Below, piece by piece: positions 24,605-37,924 of a stretch of DNA of 64,000 nucleotides (position 1 is its first letter; each line of letters starts with the position of its first letter). The stretch is from Paramecium sonneborni. Taxonomy: Eukaryota; Ciliophora; Oligohymenophorea; Peniculida; Parameciidae. The notes beneath the pieces are model-generated. The model was given only the letters and a program-made list of their open reading frames with translations. It was not told the DNA's origin and searched no databases. The stretch is from assembly GCA_905182985.1 (NCBI GenBank), contig CAJJDN010000005.1:58627-122626 (forward strand), written 5' to 3'. A program made the position numbers and the translations under genes.

Positions 24605-27600
24605 TCATTAATCAACAGAAAAATGTTAATTAGTTTAGAATTTAGCTGAATTCTAATTAGTGGTTGATTGATTCACTAATTTTTATTTTGTTTCATTCAA
24701 AGGATTAAAAGGCTTAAGAATTGATAGAGAAGTCTTCAATAACTAATATAAATCAGCTAAATAAATACTTTTCGTTTCGAAAATAATGTACATGTAAATC
24801 CTAATTTCATTATAAATCTCTATAAATGACTACAAACAATATTAAAACCACATTGTTTATGAGCTGCAAATACTTTTTAATAAAATCCTTTAAATTCTTA
24901 ATAAGTGACTTAATCTTTTGGATTTTTCTTATAGAATCGTTTTAACATATCTTAAATAGCTGCAGCCCCTTTTGTTTTTTAATTTATCATAGTATTATGA
25001 AGTCTTTTCATAAAATTTTCAGATTAGAGATCATTTTGTTTAAATTATTCTAAAGGTTAACCACTATTTTCGTTAGCTATTATTTATTTTGCTAATTCTT
25101 CATATCCCAAATCTTCATCTTCAGTTTTTAATAACTCTTCCATTCTTAAAACTTATTCTTATTATTACTAAAACTATTTTTCTAATTCTCCTTTAGATTT
25201 CAAAAAAATTTCACTTTTTTCAGAGTTACCTTGATCATGTATTTCAACTGAATTCTTTTAAGTTAACTAACCTATTTTACTATCTAAACTAGTTTTTGTT
25301 TAAATTGGCTCAAATTAATTCAAATCTAATAATGTTTATAATTTTTATTTGCCCTAAGAATCAAGTGATCTTTAATTTCTAATTTATTTTTATCTAAATG
25401 ATTCTTAAGATTGACGAGAACTATGATGAGATGTGATTTCCAATTATTACAAATATTCTGAACTTTAATTTCCTGTTTGATGTATAATTTGGCTTTAATT
25501 CAATGCTATTGCAACTGCTGTTTCTAACTTCTTTGGTAATTATTAAATCATATTTTATTTAATATTCATAGGAAGATCTAATTAAGAGATTGTACTTTAT
25601 AACAATTACATCAATAGATAATTTTCAGTCTATGTTTCTTAATCAATATGTCCTAAATATAAATTTAAAATTTTACTTTAATGCCAATAAGTTGTAAATT
25701 ACTGCTAATCTTCATCATTCAATTTTATGATCATTTATAATTATTATGGTACTGATGTACTGGATCTTTTTATAGGAGAGGCACCATTAAATTTCAAGTA
25801 GTCTTTTTTATGTTTTACTTATTCATCTACTTCTTCTATAGTATTAGATTATTTTAAGCTAAATTTATCTAAACTTTATTAGGATGTAATATTTGATGGA
25901 ATTTCTTCAACAGTATCTATCATTTAAATATCAACAGATTTTTTTGCTTGCATATTTCTACTTGAAGTTTATTACTATACTTTTTTAATAGTCTATTTTT
26001 TTTAATCCTTTTATGTTGTACTTCTTGAAAACTTAACTTTAGAATTACCATTCTCAGATTAACTATCTTCACTCTCTAAAATTTGTTCCTAACCTTCTGT
26101 TTAAATTCTTCTTCCATTTACATTATTCTTTTTATCTACTGATTTAATTCTTTTAGGTTTATTAATAGCTTATCCAGATTATGTTCTTTAAGTTTCAAAA
26201 TTAGTAGCTGTTTATGTTTCATCTTAATCTTTAATTGAATTTTAATTTAAAAAAAAATCTTTAGAAGCTACTTCTAAAGTAGTTTGTCTTCTTGTAACTT
26301 TATTGGAAAAAGATTGCTTTTTAATTTTTTGTTTTTGTAGTTCAGCTGATTAATTTAATGTAGAATCTTCCTCTTCTATTTTAAGAATAGATTTTTATTT
26401 TTTTTTCTTTGGATTAAAATTGGTTTAATTTACTTATAAAGATACTTTAACAGATCTTTCAGAATTAGATTAAGGACTATTTATTTACCTTGTTTCAATT
26501 TGAGTTGAAGTTTTTTTAATTTTTTAACTTGCTTTAACTGTATTAGAATGTGTAGGAGATCTTTCAAATCCCATATCATCCAATCTTTCTCTATTTGATA
26601 TTTCACTATTTTTATACATTTATTATGAAGAATCTAATCTTTAATCAATTGAGAAACCATCTTCATATTATTAATTTTCAAAATCATAAGCAGATTTATA
26701 TCTACTAGTTTATCTAGGTGTTCCATTTTATGAATATTGAATATTTTAATCATCACTTTTATCTTAAAATTCTGTATTTTATTATTTTAATTCCCTTCCT
26801 GAACTTGGACTAATTTTATTTAATTCATTTTTAAGTTGATATACTTTTTATTAAAATTATTGATTATCTTTTTATAACTTTTAAATTAAGTTTTATTAGC
26901 CAAGATCAGTACATTAAATAGCTTAATCTTGAAAGTTTTTAGAATTCAAAGATGTTAGTTACTTTTCCATTTTCTTAAATTCATAATTTAATTAAGCTTT
27001 ATCTTATTCTGATCTACTTACATTAAGTTTCATTGATTCTAATTCTAAAGCTGTTTAAATATACTAAGTTTCTGCTTATCTAACTTTATTTTATAATTCT
27101 AAGATTTCTTAATTCTTTTTATCTACTTCTAACTTTTTCTCTATTAATTCTTATCTAATCTTATCACCTATTTGAGATTCATCAGCTGAACTTTAATTAC
27201 CTCTTTTAGATGAACTTAATTTATCTTTTTTATGTTATGGTTATTATACTTACAAAGTTCTGCTTTTTAATAATTCATCTTATTTTTATTTTTATTAAAT
27301 TTATTAAAACAATTTAGCAACAATCTTAAATGTTTCTGATTATATATCTTTATAATTATGTGTAACATGATGAAGAAATTCATCTAAAATATCTTTAGCA
27401 ATTTAAGGTTCCTATTTTGAAGCCTCAACCATTAATTAATCCATTTCAGTTGTTTTAGTATAGATTGTTTTATAAATCGATTTAAGTTTATCAGTAGCTG
27501 ATGATTCATTAAGTTAAATATACTCATGTTTTTCTTGCATTACTTTTTAGATCTCTTCTAAATTTTTTAAATTTTCTTTAGTAATCTCTTATAATTTAAT

Positions 27601-28275
27601 TTCTAAATAATCCCTATTAAATCCTCTAATTGCTTCTTAAATATCTAAGTTAGTATCTGTTCCTTCACTTAACATCAATGTTATTTTTGGATCATAACGT
27701 TTCATTACTATTTATACATTCAATTTATTGCCTTATCTTAACACTTCTTATAAAATCTCTCTTTAATTATCATCTATTTCATAATTAGTTTTATGCTTCT
27801 ATTCTGTTTAAGGTTAACCAGATATTGAAGGTAAACCTGTTTACTATCTACTCATTTATTTCATCTGATTTTTTGTCTAAGGAGTCTGATAAGCTGATAC
27901 TCTTACTCCTCCAAATTAACCTATTTCACCTATCCCATCTTTCATTTATCTTTTTGCTTATGATATCAATTCCAATTTTTATTAATAATCACTCGGTTCG
28001 TTATCGAACTCATTAACCATTTTACTATTATAAACAGTTTTGTATAATTCTTTCCAAACTGATGATAATTTATTCACTATATGACTAAACTCATTCAAAT
28101 CTCTTGATTGCAATAAGAACCCTATTTCATTTGCTGCAGCATCCAAATTATTTGATATTGTTTACAAATTTGCTTATAAACCCTATTTTAATATTGACTT
28201 ATTCAGTCCTTGCAAGAATTATTGTAATTTCTATATACTTAAGTGTTCTGCTTAACCCTATTGATTTTATTGCAT
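24605..28275 (-). CDS. Large coiled-coil / low-complexity protein
   Basis: 1214 aa, two exons, with a single 26-nt intron near the 3' end (24743-24768). The N-terminal 400 residues are helical (LQKLQQFLQGLNK, LQEITKENLKNLEEIQ). A dense coiled coil follows at about 400-560 (KKLEVDKKNQEILELQNK). The region from about 560 to 1000 is low-complexity, Ser/Lys/Gln-rich and full of potential phosphosites. A more structured helical C-terminal part ends with MLKRFYKKNPKDQ and a Cys-containing segment (GFTCTLFSKRK). No known catalytic domain. The architecture suggests a cytoskeletal or scaffold protein; family not recognised. Start 53 bp downstream of the ULK-like kinase stop, same strand. Confidence 0.83.
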
Positions 28276-28328
28276 TTTAGTTATATTCTTTACAAAAAAA
28301 AAACAAAATAATAATTAACTCAAGTAAC

Positions 28329-30342
28329 TCATGAAAGTTATTTATTTATATTTTCTCTTAAAAATGCTGGATTTAAAATTAATTGTTTTTATTAGATACT
28401 TTAATTTTATTTAATTAAATCTATTATTGATCTTGATAATTATGTGGATTTTTATTATAAGCAAAAATTGACTACTTAATTATAGTTCAGAATCAATAAT
28501 AACATAACTGATAATTAAATAGCAAAATTATCATTAGGATGTTCATTTAAATAATCAATGAGTCTATTAATTATTTTTTTTAAATCTTAAGAATCTTCTT
28601 ATGAATATTATAAGTCTTTAACTTACATTATCATAGTTTTATGTTAATTAATTATTTATTCAATTTATTTTTTTATAGCAAAATGGCTAGGTATGAGATC
28701 ATATTGGTTTTATATTAATTTTAATAGTTACTATATGCTATTTTAATTTTAATTCATAGGAGATAAACTATTTTCCTTAAAATTATTGCTAAAAGTTCTT
28801 TTTAATTTTAAATTTTATCCTGAATTGTAATAGCCATTATTAATAATATTATTGATAGGTTCTCTTTATTTTTCTTCAATTTAAAATTCAGTCACTTTAG
28901 TTTTATTAGATGAGTTATCTGATTCTAGATTATGTCGATTAGAAGTATTAGTAGTTGAATTAGATTATAAATAGCTTGGTGATTTGTTGTTTTATTCCTT
29001 ACTATCTTTTTATTCTTGAGAAGTTGTATGCATATTTTCTAGATATTTCATAAGACTGAGTTTTTTATTGGCGAATTTGATTATTGAATTACTTCTATCT
29101 CTTTCAGATTCTTATGTTAGAGTAACAGTTTATCTTTATGGTGTGACTTTTTATAAGTATGATAATTTAGGAGTAGTACATTTAACTTTTTATCTTTCAT
29201 CTGATTTATCTTTATCATGATTTTTGGCATTACTTAAGCTTCTATTATGACGACTGACAAAATTACCATTTCCCATACTTTCAGTTCTTTATTTAGTTCT
29301 TTGATTAGATCTTTTTTCAATGAAACTTACATTTTCTTAGGTTGCATTATTTTATTAATTTTATTGACTTTGATATTGAGTAGAGTTTTATTGAGCAGAG
29401 TTTTTTTAAATTATTGGTAAAATGCTGTGGTTATAAATAATAGGTTGTTCTTAAATATCGACTAAATCAAAAAGAGTATCCCATGAAATTCTTTTCTCTT
29501 CATTGATTTATAGACAATTTTTAATGATAAATTTGGTCTAATCACTTACTTTAGGAAAGGAAGGGAATTCTAAAGGCTTTAAATATAAGAATGAAAATAC
29601 TTTAGTATCTAATTTAGTCATTAATTCAACTAGGTTAGAAGAATGCCAAGGTGTTATACCATAAAGCATTTCATATAATATTAAACCTAGAGACCATATA
29701 TCGCATTTAGAAGTATATGATTATCTCTTCAATATTTATGGACTCATATAAAGAGGAGTTCCAACCAAAGAATTCATGATTGCATCAATATGTGAATCCA
29801 CTTATTTAGCAAATCCAAAATCAGTTATTTTGAATTCTCCATCATGTATCATTATATTTGCTGGTTTTATATCTCTATGTATTATTCCTATTTTTAATAA
29901 TGCCTTTATGCCATGAAGCAAATCTCTAAATATATTCATCGCATCTATTTCTGAGATTAATCTAACACATAATATTAATTATTACTTTCTCTTTTTTAAA
30001 TACTCTCTTAAATCTCCTCCATTACAATACTCAGTGATTATGTATGTATTATTCACACTTTACAATACATCAATTAATTTAACAATATTTTTATCTTCAA
30101 TTAGTTTCATTATCTCAATTTCTGAAGCTATCAATTAATTCGCATAGTCTGTCTATAATATTTTCTTATCTATTATTTTCAAAGCCACAATCTTATCTAA
30201 ATTTAATATAATTAATTATTTTACTATCATTCATATTCTTTCCTGCATAAACTGTTCCATAAGCACCTTTTCCTACTTTTGCCTTGAAACTAAATTAGTA
30301 ATTCTAGATTTTCTTGTCAGGTGGGTATTGAAGAAAAGACAT
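28329..30342 (-). CDS. ULK/ATG1-like serine/threonine kinase
   Basis: 653 aa, three exons; introns 30197-30224 and 29962-29985 (24 nt, also open if retained). Kinase domain at residues about 20-275: GKGAYGTV, VALKIIDK, EYCNGGDLREYL, HRDIKPAN, DFGFAK, GTPLYMSPQ and CDIWSLGLILYEML. The GxPLYMSP activation segment and EYCNGGDL hinge are those of the ULK/ATG1 and Fused group. The C-terminal 370 residues are Ser/Asn/Gln-rich and end in a helical segment (DYLNEHPNDNFAIQLS). Human ULKs start autophagy; in Paramecium this family is expanded and individual roles are unknown. It shares the N-terminal YPPDK motif and the first intron position with the kinase at 38554-40057. Confidence 0.93.
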
Positions 30343-31008
30343 TTTGAATTTGAAATTAAAATAAAATTATAATCTAATTGATCTAATTATTTAATTAAAT
30401 CTCTAAAGAAATTATACATATCATTCTCTAATAATAAATCATATATACTAAAAGATAATATATTTGTTAACTCAAAACATTAATCTTAAATATTTGTATT
30501 CCATTTTTGCATCATTTAAACATAAATTTATAATCTCATTCATCAATTCCTATATCACATTACTCTACTTCAATATCTAATTCAACTTTTATTTTTTAAA
30601 TTATTCTCTTAAATTTAAGAACTTCAAATAACAACATCGAAAGCATACTAGTTCTTATTAAACAGAATCGAATAAATTTCAATTATATATTCACATTATT
30701 AAATAAATTAATTCACTCAAAAATAACAAAAAATATGAATTATTTTATTTTCTTGACATATAATAATAGAATGTCATAATAATTAATGTATTAAATAAAA
30801 ATAAAGTATTACTCATACAACTATTATCTATACTATCATCCAACAGTGAACAAATTTAATTTATTTTAAGAAAGTTGATTTCTAATATTGAAATCATAAT
30901 CAGCTTAAAAAAAAATATTATTTTGAAATAACGAAATCTTATATTGTAAATATGTAATAATTAATATATTATTTTTATTTATGATATTAAAATTTAATGC
31001 AAATATTT
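30343..31008. other. Intergenic
   Basis: 666 bp between two minus-strand genes. It is strongly AT-rich with stops in all frames. It contains the promoter of the kinase gene and the 3' flank of the coiled-coil gene. No other feature seen. Confidence 0.6.
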
Positions 31009-34000
31009 TCAATACTTTCTGTTCGAGGAAACTCTCTAATAAGAAAAGCCTGATGTAGTTTCAACTGATTGAATTGCTTACACATTTGTAACTTCATTAT
31101 TTTATCTATATGAATTTACTATTTATTATTAAATCTATTTTTCATTGTTACTTCTTAAGACATCCAACTCTGCTGACATCATTACAATCAAACATAATAA
31201 ATCAGTAATTTTATTAGATAAATCTTCATTAGATTAGAACATAGAACTATTATATTACATAATTAAATTATTATTGCTACCAAAATTACCTTATAATCCA
31301 TTATTATTTTTATCAACAATATTAGTTTTTGCTTTTAATCTTTAAATTTCTAGAGAGAGCATAGCAATTTTATTTTCATATTCAATTACTAATTTTTTTA
31401 ATCTTTCATACTCATCTAAATCAATTCCCAAAGTTTTATTTTATAATTCAGCATATTTAACTGACATTTCTTTTACTTGAAGTGTCACTTAATTAAATTT
31501 TTCTTAAATAGGTTATAAAACAGCTGATAATCTTTCATTTTCTGCTGCAATTAACAAATATGAAAGCAATACATTATCTCCTGTATCAGCTTTCTTTAAA
31601 GCATCCTAAACTTAATTCATCAATGTTTATTATTAAGATTCTAATAAATCACATCTTTCAATTGTTTATAATAATTCTATATGCTTTGCTTCTAATAATT
31701 TCTTTAATCTTTCAATTTCATTTATAAATGATTAATTTTTATTTACAGCATCTCGATTAGTTTTTTCAATCTATCTATACTCTAAAAGAGCCAATTCTAT
31801 TCTTGAATGTTTTTATTTCCAATCTTCAGTTTCAGAAGTTATTTATTTTACTAATGAATTTAATCTCTCTATTTCAGTCATTAAAACAGCTATTCTATGA
31901 TCTGATTACTTTAGTTTGTCTTCCATATTTGAATATTCATTAAACTTTTAATCTAATTATCTAATCTTTTCCTTATAATCTTCTGCTATTCTTCTTAATT
32001 TTGATAATTCTTCTTAATTTCCATTAGTTACTGCTTATTATTCTTGTAATGTTTATTAAAGATTATTATTCTTATCTATTAATTAATTATTAGATTCCTC
32101 TAAATTTTAGACTTCTCTAACTAATTATGAAATTTCGTTTTCTTTTTGAGCTAATTCATCCTATTATTAAGCAATTATTGAATTTGCTCTATCTAATTCT
32201 GATTTTGCTTATGCTAACTCATCTTACAAATCTCTCATCTAATCAAGATTGTTTCTAAGCTTTCCTAACTCTTTTTGCTATTAATCATATTAGTTTTTCA
32301 TTTGATCTAACAATCCTCTTAATCTCTCTAATTCTCTGTCTGCTAATTACTTTTAACCGGCTTCTCTATTTAATTATTGATTATCTTTTTCAAACTTTTA
32401 TAAGTCATCTTCTAATGTATCAATATAATTATCCATTTCTATCAATTTAGCTTCAAGATCTTTTATTCTTTTTAATGCATCTTATAATTCTTATTATTTT
32501 TAATCAAATAATCTTTATTTTTCCTTTAAATTATTTTGTAAATCAGAAACCTTGTCATTTAATTAGTTTTTCTCATCTTATAGTTCATGTAATTAATCTT
32601 TAATCTCATCAAGTTATCCTAAATTTTATGTTTGATTTTCCAAATCTTATTATAAATTATTATTTTCCTATACTAATTCTTAATTTTATATTCTTAAATC
32701 ATCAACATGTTACTTCAAATTTTAATTCTCTTATTAAGATTTCGATAAATCATTTTAAGCTTTTTTTAAATCTCCTTATGCCCTTTATAAATCACCTTAT
32801 GCTCTTTATAAATCATTTTTAGATCTTTGTAAATCATTGTTTAATTATGCTAGTTTTGTTTCATTATCTCTTAATAATAATTATAATTTATTAAACTCAT
32901 CTTCTTTTGCTTTTTATAACATTTTATATCTAGATAATTCTTAAGCTAAACCAACTACTTTTTCTTCTAATTCATCTATTTTTAATTACAATTTTCTGAT
33001 TTCATCATCATATGAACCTTTATTTTATTGTAATTCAGATAAAAGTCTCTGATATTTTATTTATTATATTATACCTTTAAATCTCCAATTTCTTTATCTT
33101 TAGATTATAATTATTTTTTATTTTCATCTAAGCTCTTTAATAATTAATCAGGATTTTAATTATTTAATGACATTTTTATTTTATCCAACTCTGCAGCCTT
33201 TTTTTTTAATTAATCAAGCTCTTTTTGAATATCAGCTATTATAACTTTAAAAAAAATTCAATTACATGGATTTGAGAATTATTTGCTAATTTCATCAAAT
33301 TTATCAGCTTTTTATTTCAATTTTTCTAATTCTTTTTCTAAATCTGAAAAATTTTTTCCATTTAATTTTTTATTTATATCATCAAATTATTATGCTTTTT
33401 TTTTCAAGTTTTCTAATTCTTTTAATAAATCATCTAAAATATAACTAAATTAAGATACCTGGAGATTTAGCACCTATTTTCTTTTATAAATCATCAAAAA
33501 TCTTAGCCTTTTTTCTAAGTTCTTCTAATTCTTTTGAAATTTCTTCTGGCGCTTTGCCTCCAAAAAGTTTTTTTTATAATTATAATTGCAATTCTAAATC
33601 TCTCTAAGATTTCCTCCAATTAGGATCATAATCTTTGAGTTGCTCTTCAAGTCTTCCAACTTCATCCTCTAATTCTCTAATTATTATTACTAGTCTTTCA
33701 TGCTCTTCAGAATAGTTATTTATTTCACTAAAATGATGAATTATATGAAATAATACGATGTTTGATTTTTTAATTTTTCCATTAAATCCCTTATTTACAT
33801 CTCATAATTCACTCTATCTAATCCAGAGTCTATAAAATTTTAGATTTCCTATTTCAATTATGTATTTTCTCTAACTAGTCTTTCTATTTCTACTGCCATC
33901 AAAAAGCAAGCAATATCTAATTCCTGATTCTATCTTTTCCCTAAATCATTTCTATAATAATTAAGTCTAATACTTATATCTCACTCTTGTTTCATATCCA

Positions 34001-34086
34001 GGAACGTTTAATTCCTTTTATATTGATTCTGATGTGAATCGTTAAGATGTGAAAGAACTTTAATAAGTTCTTTAGTATCCTGACAT
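31009..34086 (-). CDS. Long coiled-coil protein with tandem heptads
   Basis: 981 aa, six exons; introns 33952-33973, 33728-33756, 33434-33458, 33236-33265 and 33049-33074. The N-terminus (MSGYQRTYQSSFTSQRF) is short and non-coiled, with an early conserved-looking block LDIACFLMAVEIERLVREN. From there to about residue 930 nearly everything is coiled coil. Residues about 160-300 hold a repeated unit of the form KELExLKxKAxxFDDI, joined by short GK/SP linkers. Further on, five perfect-length heptads occur in tandem (DNA 32734-32838). The tail is Asn/Gln-rich. The block ERLxxLLxxKxxEI recurs near residue 700. Likely a fibrous cytoskeletal or basal-body-associated protein; no motor or SMC ATPase motifs are present. 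Confidence 0.85.
32734..32838 (-). repeat. Five tandem 21-nt (heptad) repeats inside coiled-coil gene
   Basis: On the minus strand five successive 21-nt units encode NDLQRSK, NDLQRAQ, GDLQRAQ, GDLKKAQ and NDLSKSQ, exactly one coiled-coil heptad each. The middle units are nearly identical in DNA, so this looks like recent unit duplication that preserves coiled-coil register. Confidence 0.85.
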
Positions 34087-34781
34087 TATTATAAATTATA
34101 TATTCCGTTTTTATTTAAAACAAAAGCTCTTCAATAAATATGAACAAAAATAAACTAAAAAATAAATATACAATGTATCCATTAAGCAAATAATAAGATG
34201 AACTTTTAAAATTATACACTGTAATTTTTCATATTCTTAATTCTATTCTGATTATTATCTATATTTATAATTTTTATTTAGTTAAAATAAATTTACATTC
34301 TTAATTATTAAGATTAACTAAACAAGAACCTAATCATATATCTGATAGATGTTAATAACAATCCTATTCGATTCATAAATTATGACTAACTGTTAAAAAT
34401 TTGAATTTTCTTAAAAATATATATATAAATTCAATAAAAACCGATACTTTATCCATCTAAGTTAATATAAAAATAAAATATAAAGAACACTAATGAGATT
34501 GGTTATCTTTCCATTTAATTTAAATAATGAATTTTGCTCAAAAAAGTACTTCTGATTTAAATAAAAATAAATATTTTTTATTAATTGAAAATTCATATAA
34601 ATTATATTGTGCCTTACTTTGATTTAGTTTTTAATAAGAACTTAGAGGTTTCTTAAAAGATAATTAAAATGTTAGTTAAAATATAGGAAAATCTGCAGAA
34701 AACATTTAAAAATAAATGTGAAATAAATAATAATATATTAGAAAAAGTTATAATACATTTTAATTCATATATAGAGAATTA
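34087..34781. other. Intergenic
   Basis: 695 bp between divergent genes. AT-rich, stops in all frames, no RNA gene recognised. The part from 34638 onward is the start of the first duplicated segment and recurs at 35770-35913. Confidence 0.55.
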
Positions 34782-36900
34782 ATGAGTTCATATACTCAAT
34801 CCTAGTTTACTATTTCAGATAAATAATTGATTGATTTTACTAAACAATAGGCAAACTCAGATTCTGAAGAGGATGAAGCATGTTAATCATTGTTATTAAT
34901 GAATAATAAGGATTATAAAAAATAGAAGAAAAATATTGATATTGAGTTAATAAAATCTGAATTAAATCATTTGCCACCAATAACCTTTAATGATTAACAA
35001 AAAAAATATAGTAAATAATTTTAGAGACCAAATGTGAGATCATTGTCGAATACTTTCATTCCAACTTCTCCAATATTAATTGAATAGTTAGGATAAGTAA
35101 AAGCTATCAGGAATATGAAAGAATAAATTCCACCTGAAATAATGCATAAAGTATATACTTAGTTAAGGTATCTAATTAAATGGAAGTTAGATATTAATAT
35201 TGTCCAGGATATAATTTAGTGTATAGATAGGGAGACTAAAATAAATATTTTTATATAATACTTGATGGAAGATGTGCAGTAATGAAACCTAAGGAAAAGA
35301 TGGTAGGAATGCAAAGTTTATAAATTGAGTTAGAAAAAGAAAATAAATAAATTGTTGATCCCTATGGATTAAAGAATTTATTTCCAGATTATATGATAAT
35401 GAAAATGCTTTTTTCAGGAGAGTATAATATTAATTGAAATTTTGATAGTTCATTTGGAGAAGTTGCGATCAAATTAGAAAGTTCAAGAGCTTCAACAGTC
35501 ATTGCAGTAGAAAATACTCATCTTTTATATATGAGTGAGGCTGCATATGTTTAATTATTGGATCCATACTTAAGTGAAGCATTGGAAGAAAAAATAAAAT
35601 ATTTTAAAAAAAATATACTTTTTTCAACTGGTGATTCTGATTTAAATGAAATTATGGGAATTTTATTAGAATGTCATAAAATAACATATAAAGCAGGAGA
35701 AATTATATATGATGAAGGAAACAAATCAAGTTATTTATATTTTATAATAAATGGAGAAGTTGAACTTTNGAACTTAGAGGTTTCTTAAAAGATAATTAAA
35801 ATGTTAGTTAAAATATAGGAAAATCTGCAGAAAACATTTAAAAATAAATGTGAAATAAATAATAATATATTAGAAAAAGTTATAATACATTTTAATTCAT
35901 ATATAGAGAATTAATGAGTTCATATACTCAATCCTAGTTTACTATTTCAGATAAATAATTGATTGATTTTACTAAACAATAGGCAAACTCAGATTCTGAA
36001 GAGGATGAAGCATGTTAATCATTGTTATTAATGAATAATAAGGATTATAAAAAATAGAAGAAAAATATTGATATTGAGTTAATAAAATCTGAATTAAATC
36101 ATTTGCCACCAATAACCTTTAATGATTAACAAAAAAAATATAGTAAATAATTTTAGAGACCAAATGTGAGATCATTGTCGAATACTTTCATTCCAACTTC
36201 TCCAATATTAATTGAATAGTTAGGATAAGTAAAAGCTATCAGGAATATGAAAGAATAAATTCCACCTGAAATAATGCATAAAGTATATACTTAGTTAAGG
36301 TATCTAATTAAATGGAAGTTAGATATTAATATTGTCCAGGATATAATTTAGTGTATAGATAGGGAGACTAAAATAAATATTTTTATATAATACTTGATGG
36401 AAGATGTGCAGTAATGAAACCTAAGGAAAAGATGGTAGGAATGCAAAGTTTATAAATTGAGTTAGAAAAAGAAAATAAATAAATTGTTGATCCCTATGGA
36501 TTAAAGAATTTATTTCCAGATTATATGATAATGAAAATGCTTTTTTCAGGAGAGTATAATATTAATTGAAATTTTGATAGTTCATTTGGAGAAGTTGCGA
36601 TCAAATTAGAAAGTTCAAGAGCTTCAACAGTCATTGCAGTAGAAAATACTCATCTTTTATATATGAGTGAGGCTGCATATGTTTAATTATTGGATCCATA
36701 CTTAAGTGAAGCATTGGAAGAAAAAATAAAATATTTTAAAAAAAATATACTTTTTTCAACTGGTGATTCTGATTTAAATGAAATTATGGGAATTTTATTA
36801 GAATGTCATAAAATAACATATAAAGCAGGAGAAATTATATATGATGAAGGAAACAAATCAAGTTATTTATATTTTATAATAAATGGAGAAGTTGAACTTT
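34638..36900. repeat. 1131-bp direct repeat around a single N (assembly duplication)
   Basis: Copy 1 is 34638-35768 and copy 2 is 35770-36900, separated only by the ambiguous base at 35769, with a constant offset of 1132. They are identical at every line compared. Copy 1 joins naturally to upstream sequence, and copy 2 continues into the rest of the gene. Same signature as the repeat around 5324, so an unmerged contig overlap is the best explanation. Confidence 0.9.
34782..35768 (+). CDS. cNMP-binding protein, truncated 5' duplicate at gap
   Basis: Same start and first two introns as the intact gene at 35914 (offset 1132). It ends at the N at 35769, in the beta-barrel of the second cyclic-nucleotide-binding domain. 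Interpreted as an assembly copy, not a second gene. Confidence 0.7.
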
Positions 36901-37903
36901 CTAAAAAAATAGAAGATAAAAATCTAGTTCTATCCTCTTATGGAGAATATTAATAATTTGGAGAAGTTGAAATTTTGAATAAGGTTCATAGATTCACAAA
37001 AGCTAGAGTTATATCACCTAGATTGAATGTTTATAAAATAAGAAAAAATAAGTTCTTTAATAATTTAGGAAATTTTTTAGTGTATGAAAATATGAAGAAA
37101 AAATCAAAAACAATTTATTAACATTGGAATTTAATTTATTAATCTGCAATAACATAAATAAATGATAAAAATTATGTAATAGTACCATTTAATATAGGCT
37201 TATTTACATGTTGAGAAAAAAAGAACATCATAGAAAAGGAAAAAGTATCATTCATCTAATCATAATATGAGTTAAGTTAAAGTATTTCAAAATATAACAG
37301 AATCAGGAATAATAAATGATGATTCTTGTGAATTATTAATGGAAGAAAAAGGATAGAGAGTTTTTAGTAATGCTCTTCAATAATAGTAATAGAAATTAAA
37401 GAAATTTGGAAATCAAAATTTTGAATCAGAGACTAAATAAATTAGAGAACAGTATTTAAATACTTAAATTATTAAGTACATACATTGATGAGAGAGTAGT
37501 TCCTAAATTAAGATAAAGAAAGGATGAAAAATTCTCTTTTCATGCTAAATTACCTAGTATAAGTCCTAATAAAATACTACCTTAAATGAATTTAGATCAA
37601 GTTCTAGATTCTATAACAAGATTACCAAAAGTGCCTTAAGACAATTTAGTACTTTCCTTAATGTATCAAGAAGCTTACAAATCTAATAATCCCGATAAAA
37701 AGGCAAGACAAGTTCAATAGCTTATTTAAGCTTCATTCAAAAAAGTCTAAAAATATTAAACTTCAAAAGAGCCATTAAATAATTAATCTAGATTTAAATC
37801 TACAGATTCTTTATTGAAGAATCTTAAAATTAATGAAAGTCTAGAAGTTAAAAAGGAAAAAGTAGATTATTTAAATTTTGTTCATCCAAAAAAAATATTT
37901 TGA
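35914..37903 (+). CDS. Protein with two cyclic-nucleotide-binding domains (intact copy)
   Basis: 630 aa, five exons; introns 36300-36322, 36554-36580, 37176-37197 and 37452-37476. The N-terminal 125 residues are Gln/Ser/acidic. Domain A (about 130-260) has YCPGYNLVYRQGDQNKYFYI and a good phosphate-binding cassette, SFGEVAIKLESSRAST. Domain B (about 275-400) has YKAGEIIYDEGNKSSYLYFI and FGEVEILNKVHRFTKARV. Glu and Arg of the cassette are present in A and plausibly in B, so cAMP or cGMP binding is possible. No kinase, channel or dimerisation/docking motif is visible, so it is not a classic PKA regulatory subunit. The C-terminal 200 residues are Lys/Gln-rich. Soluble cytoplasmic protein by sequence. 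Confidence 0.9.
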
Positions 37904-37924
37904 ATAATTTTTAATAATAACTTT

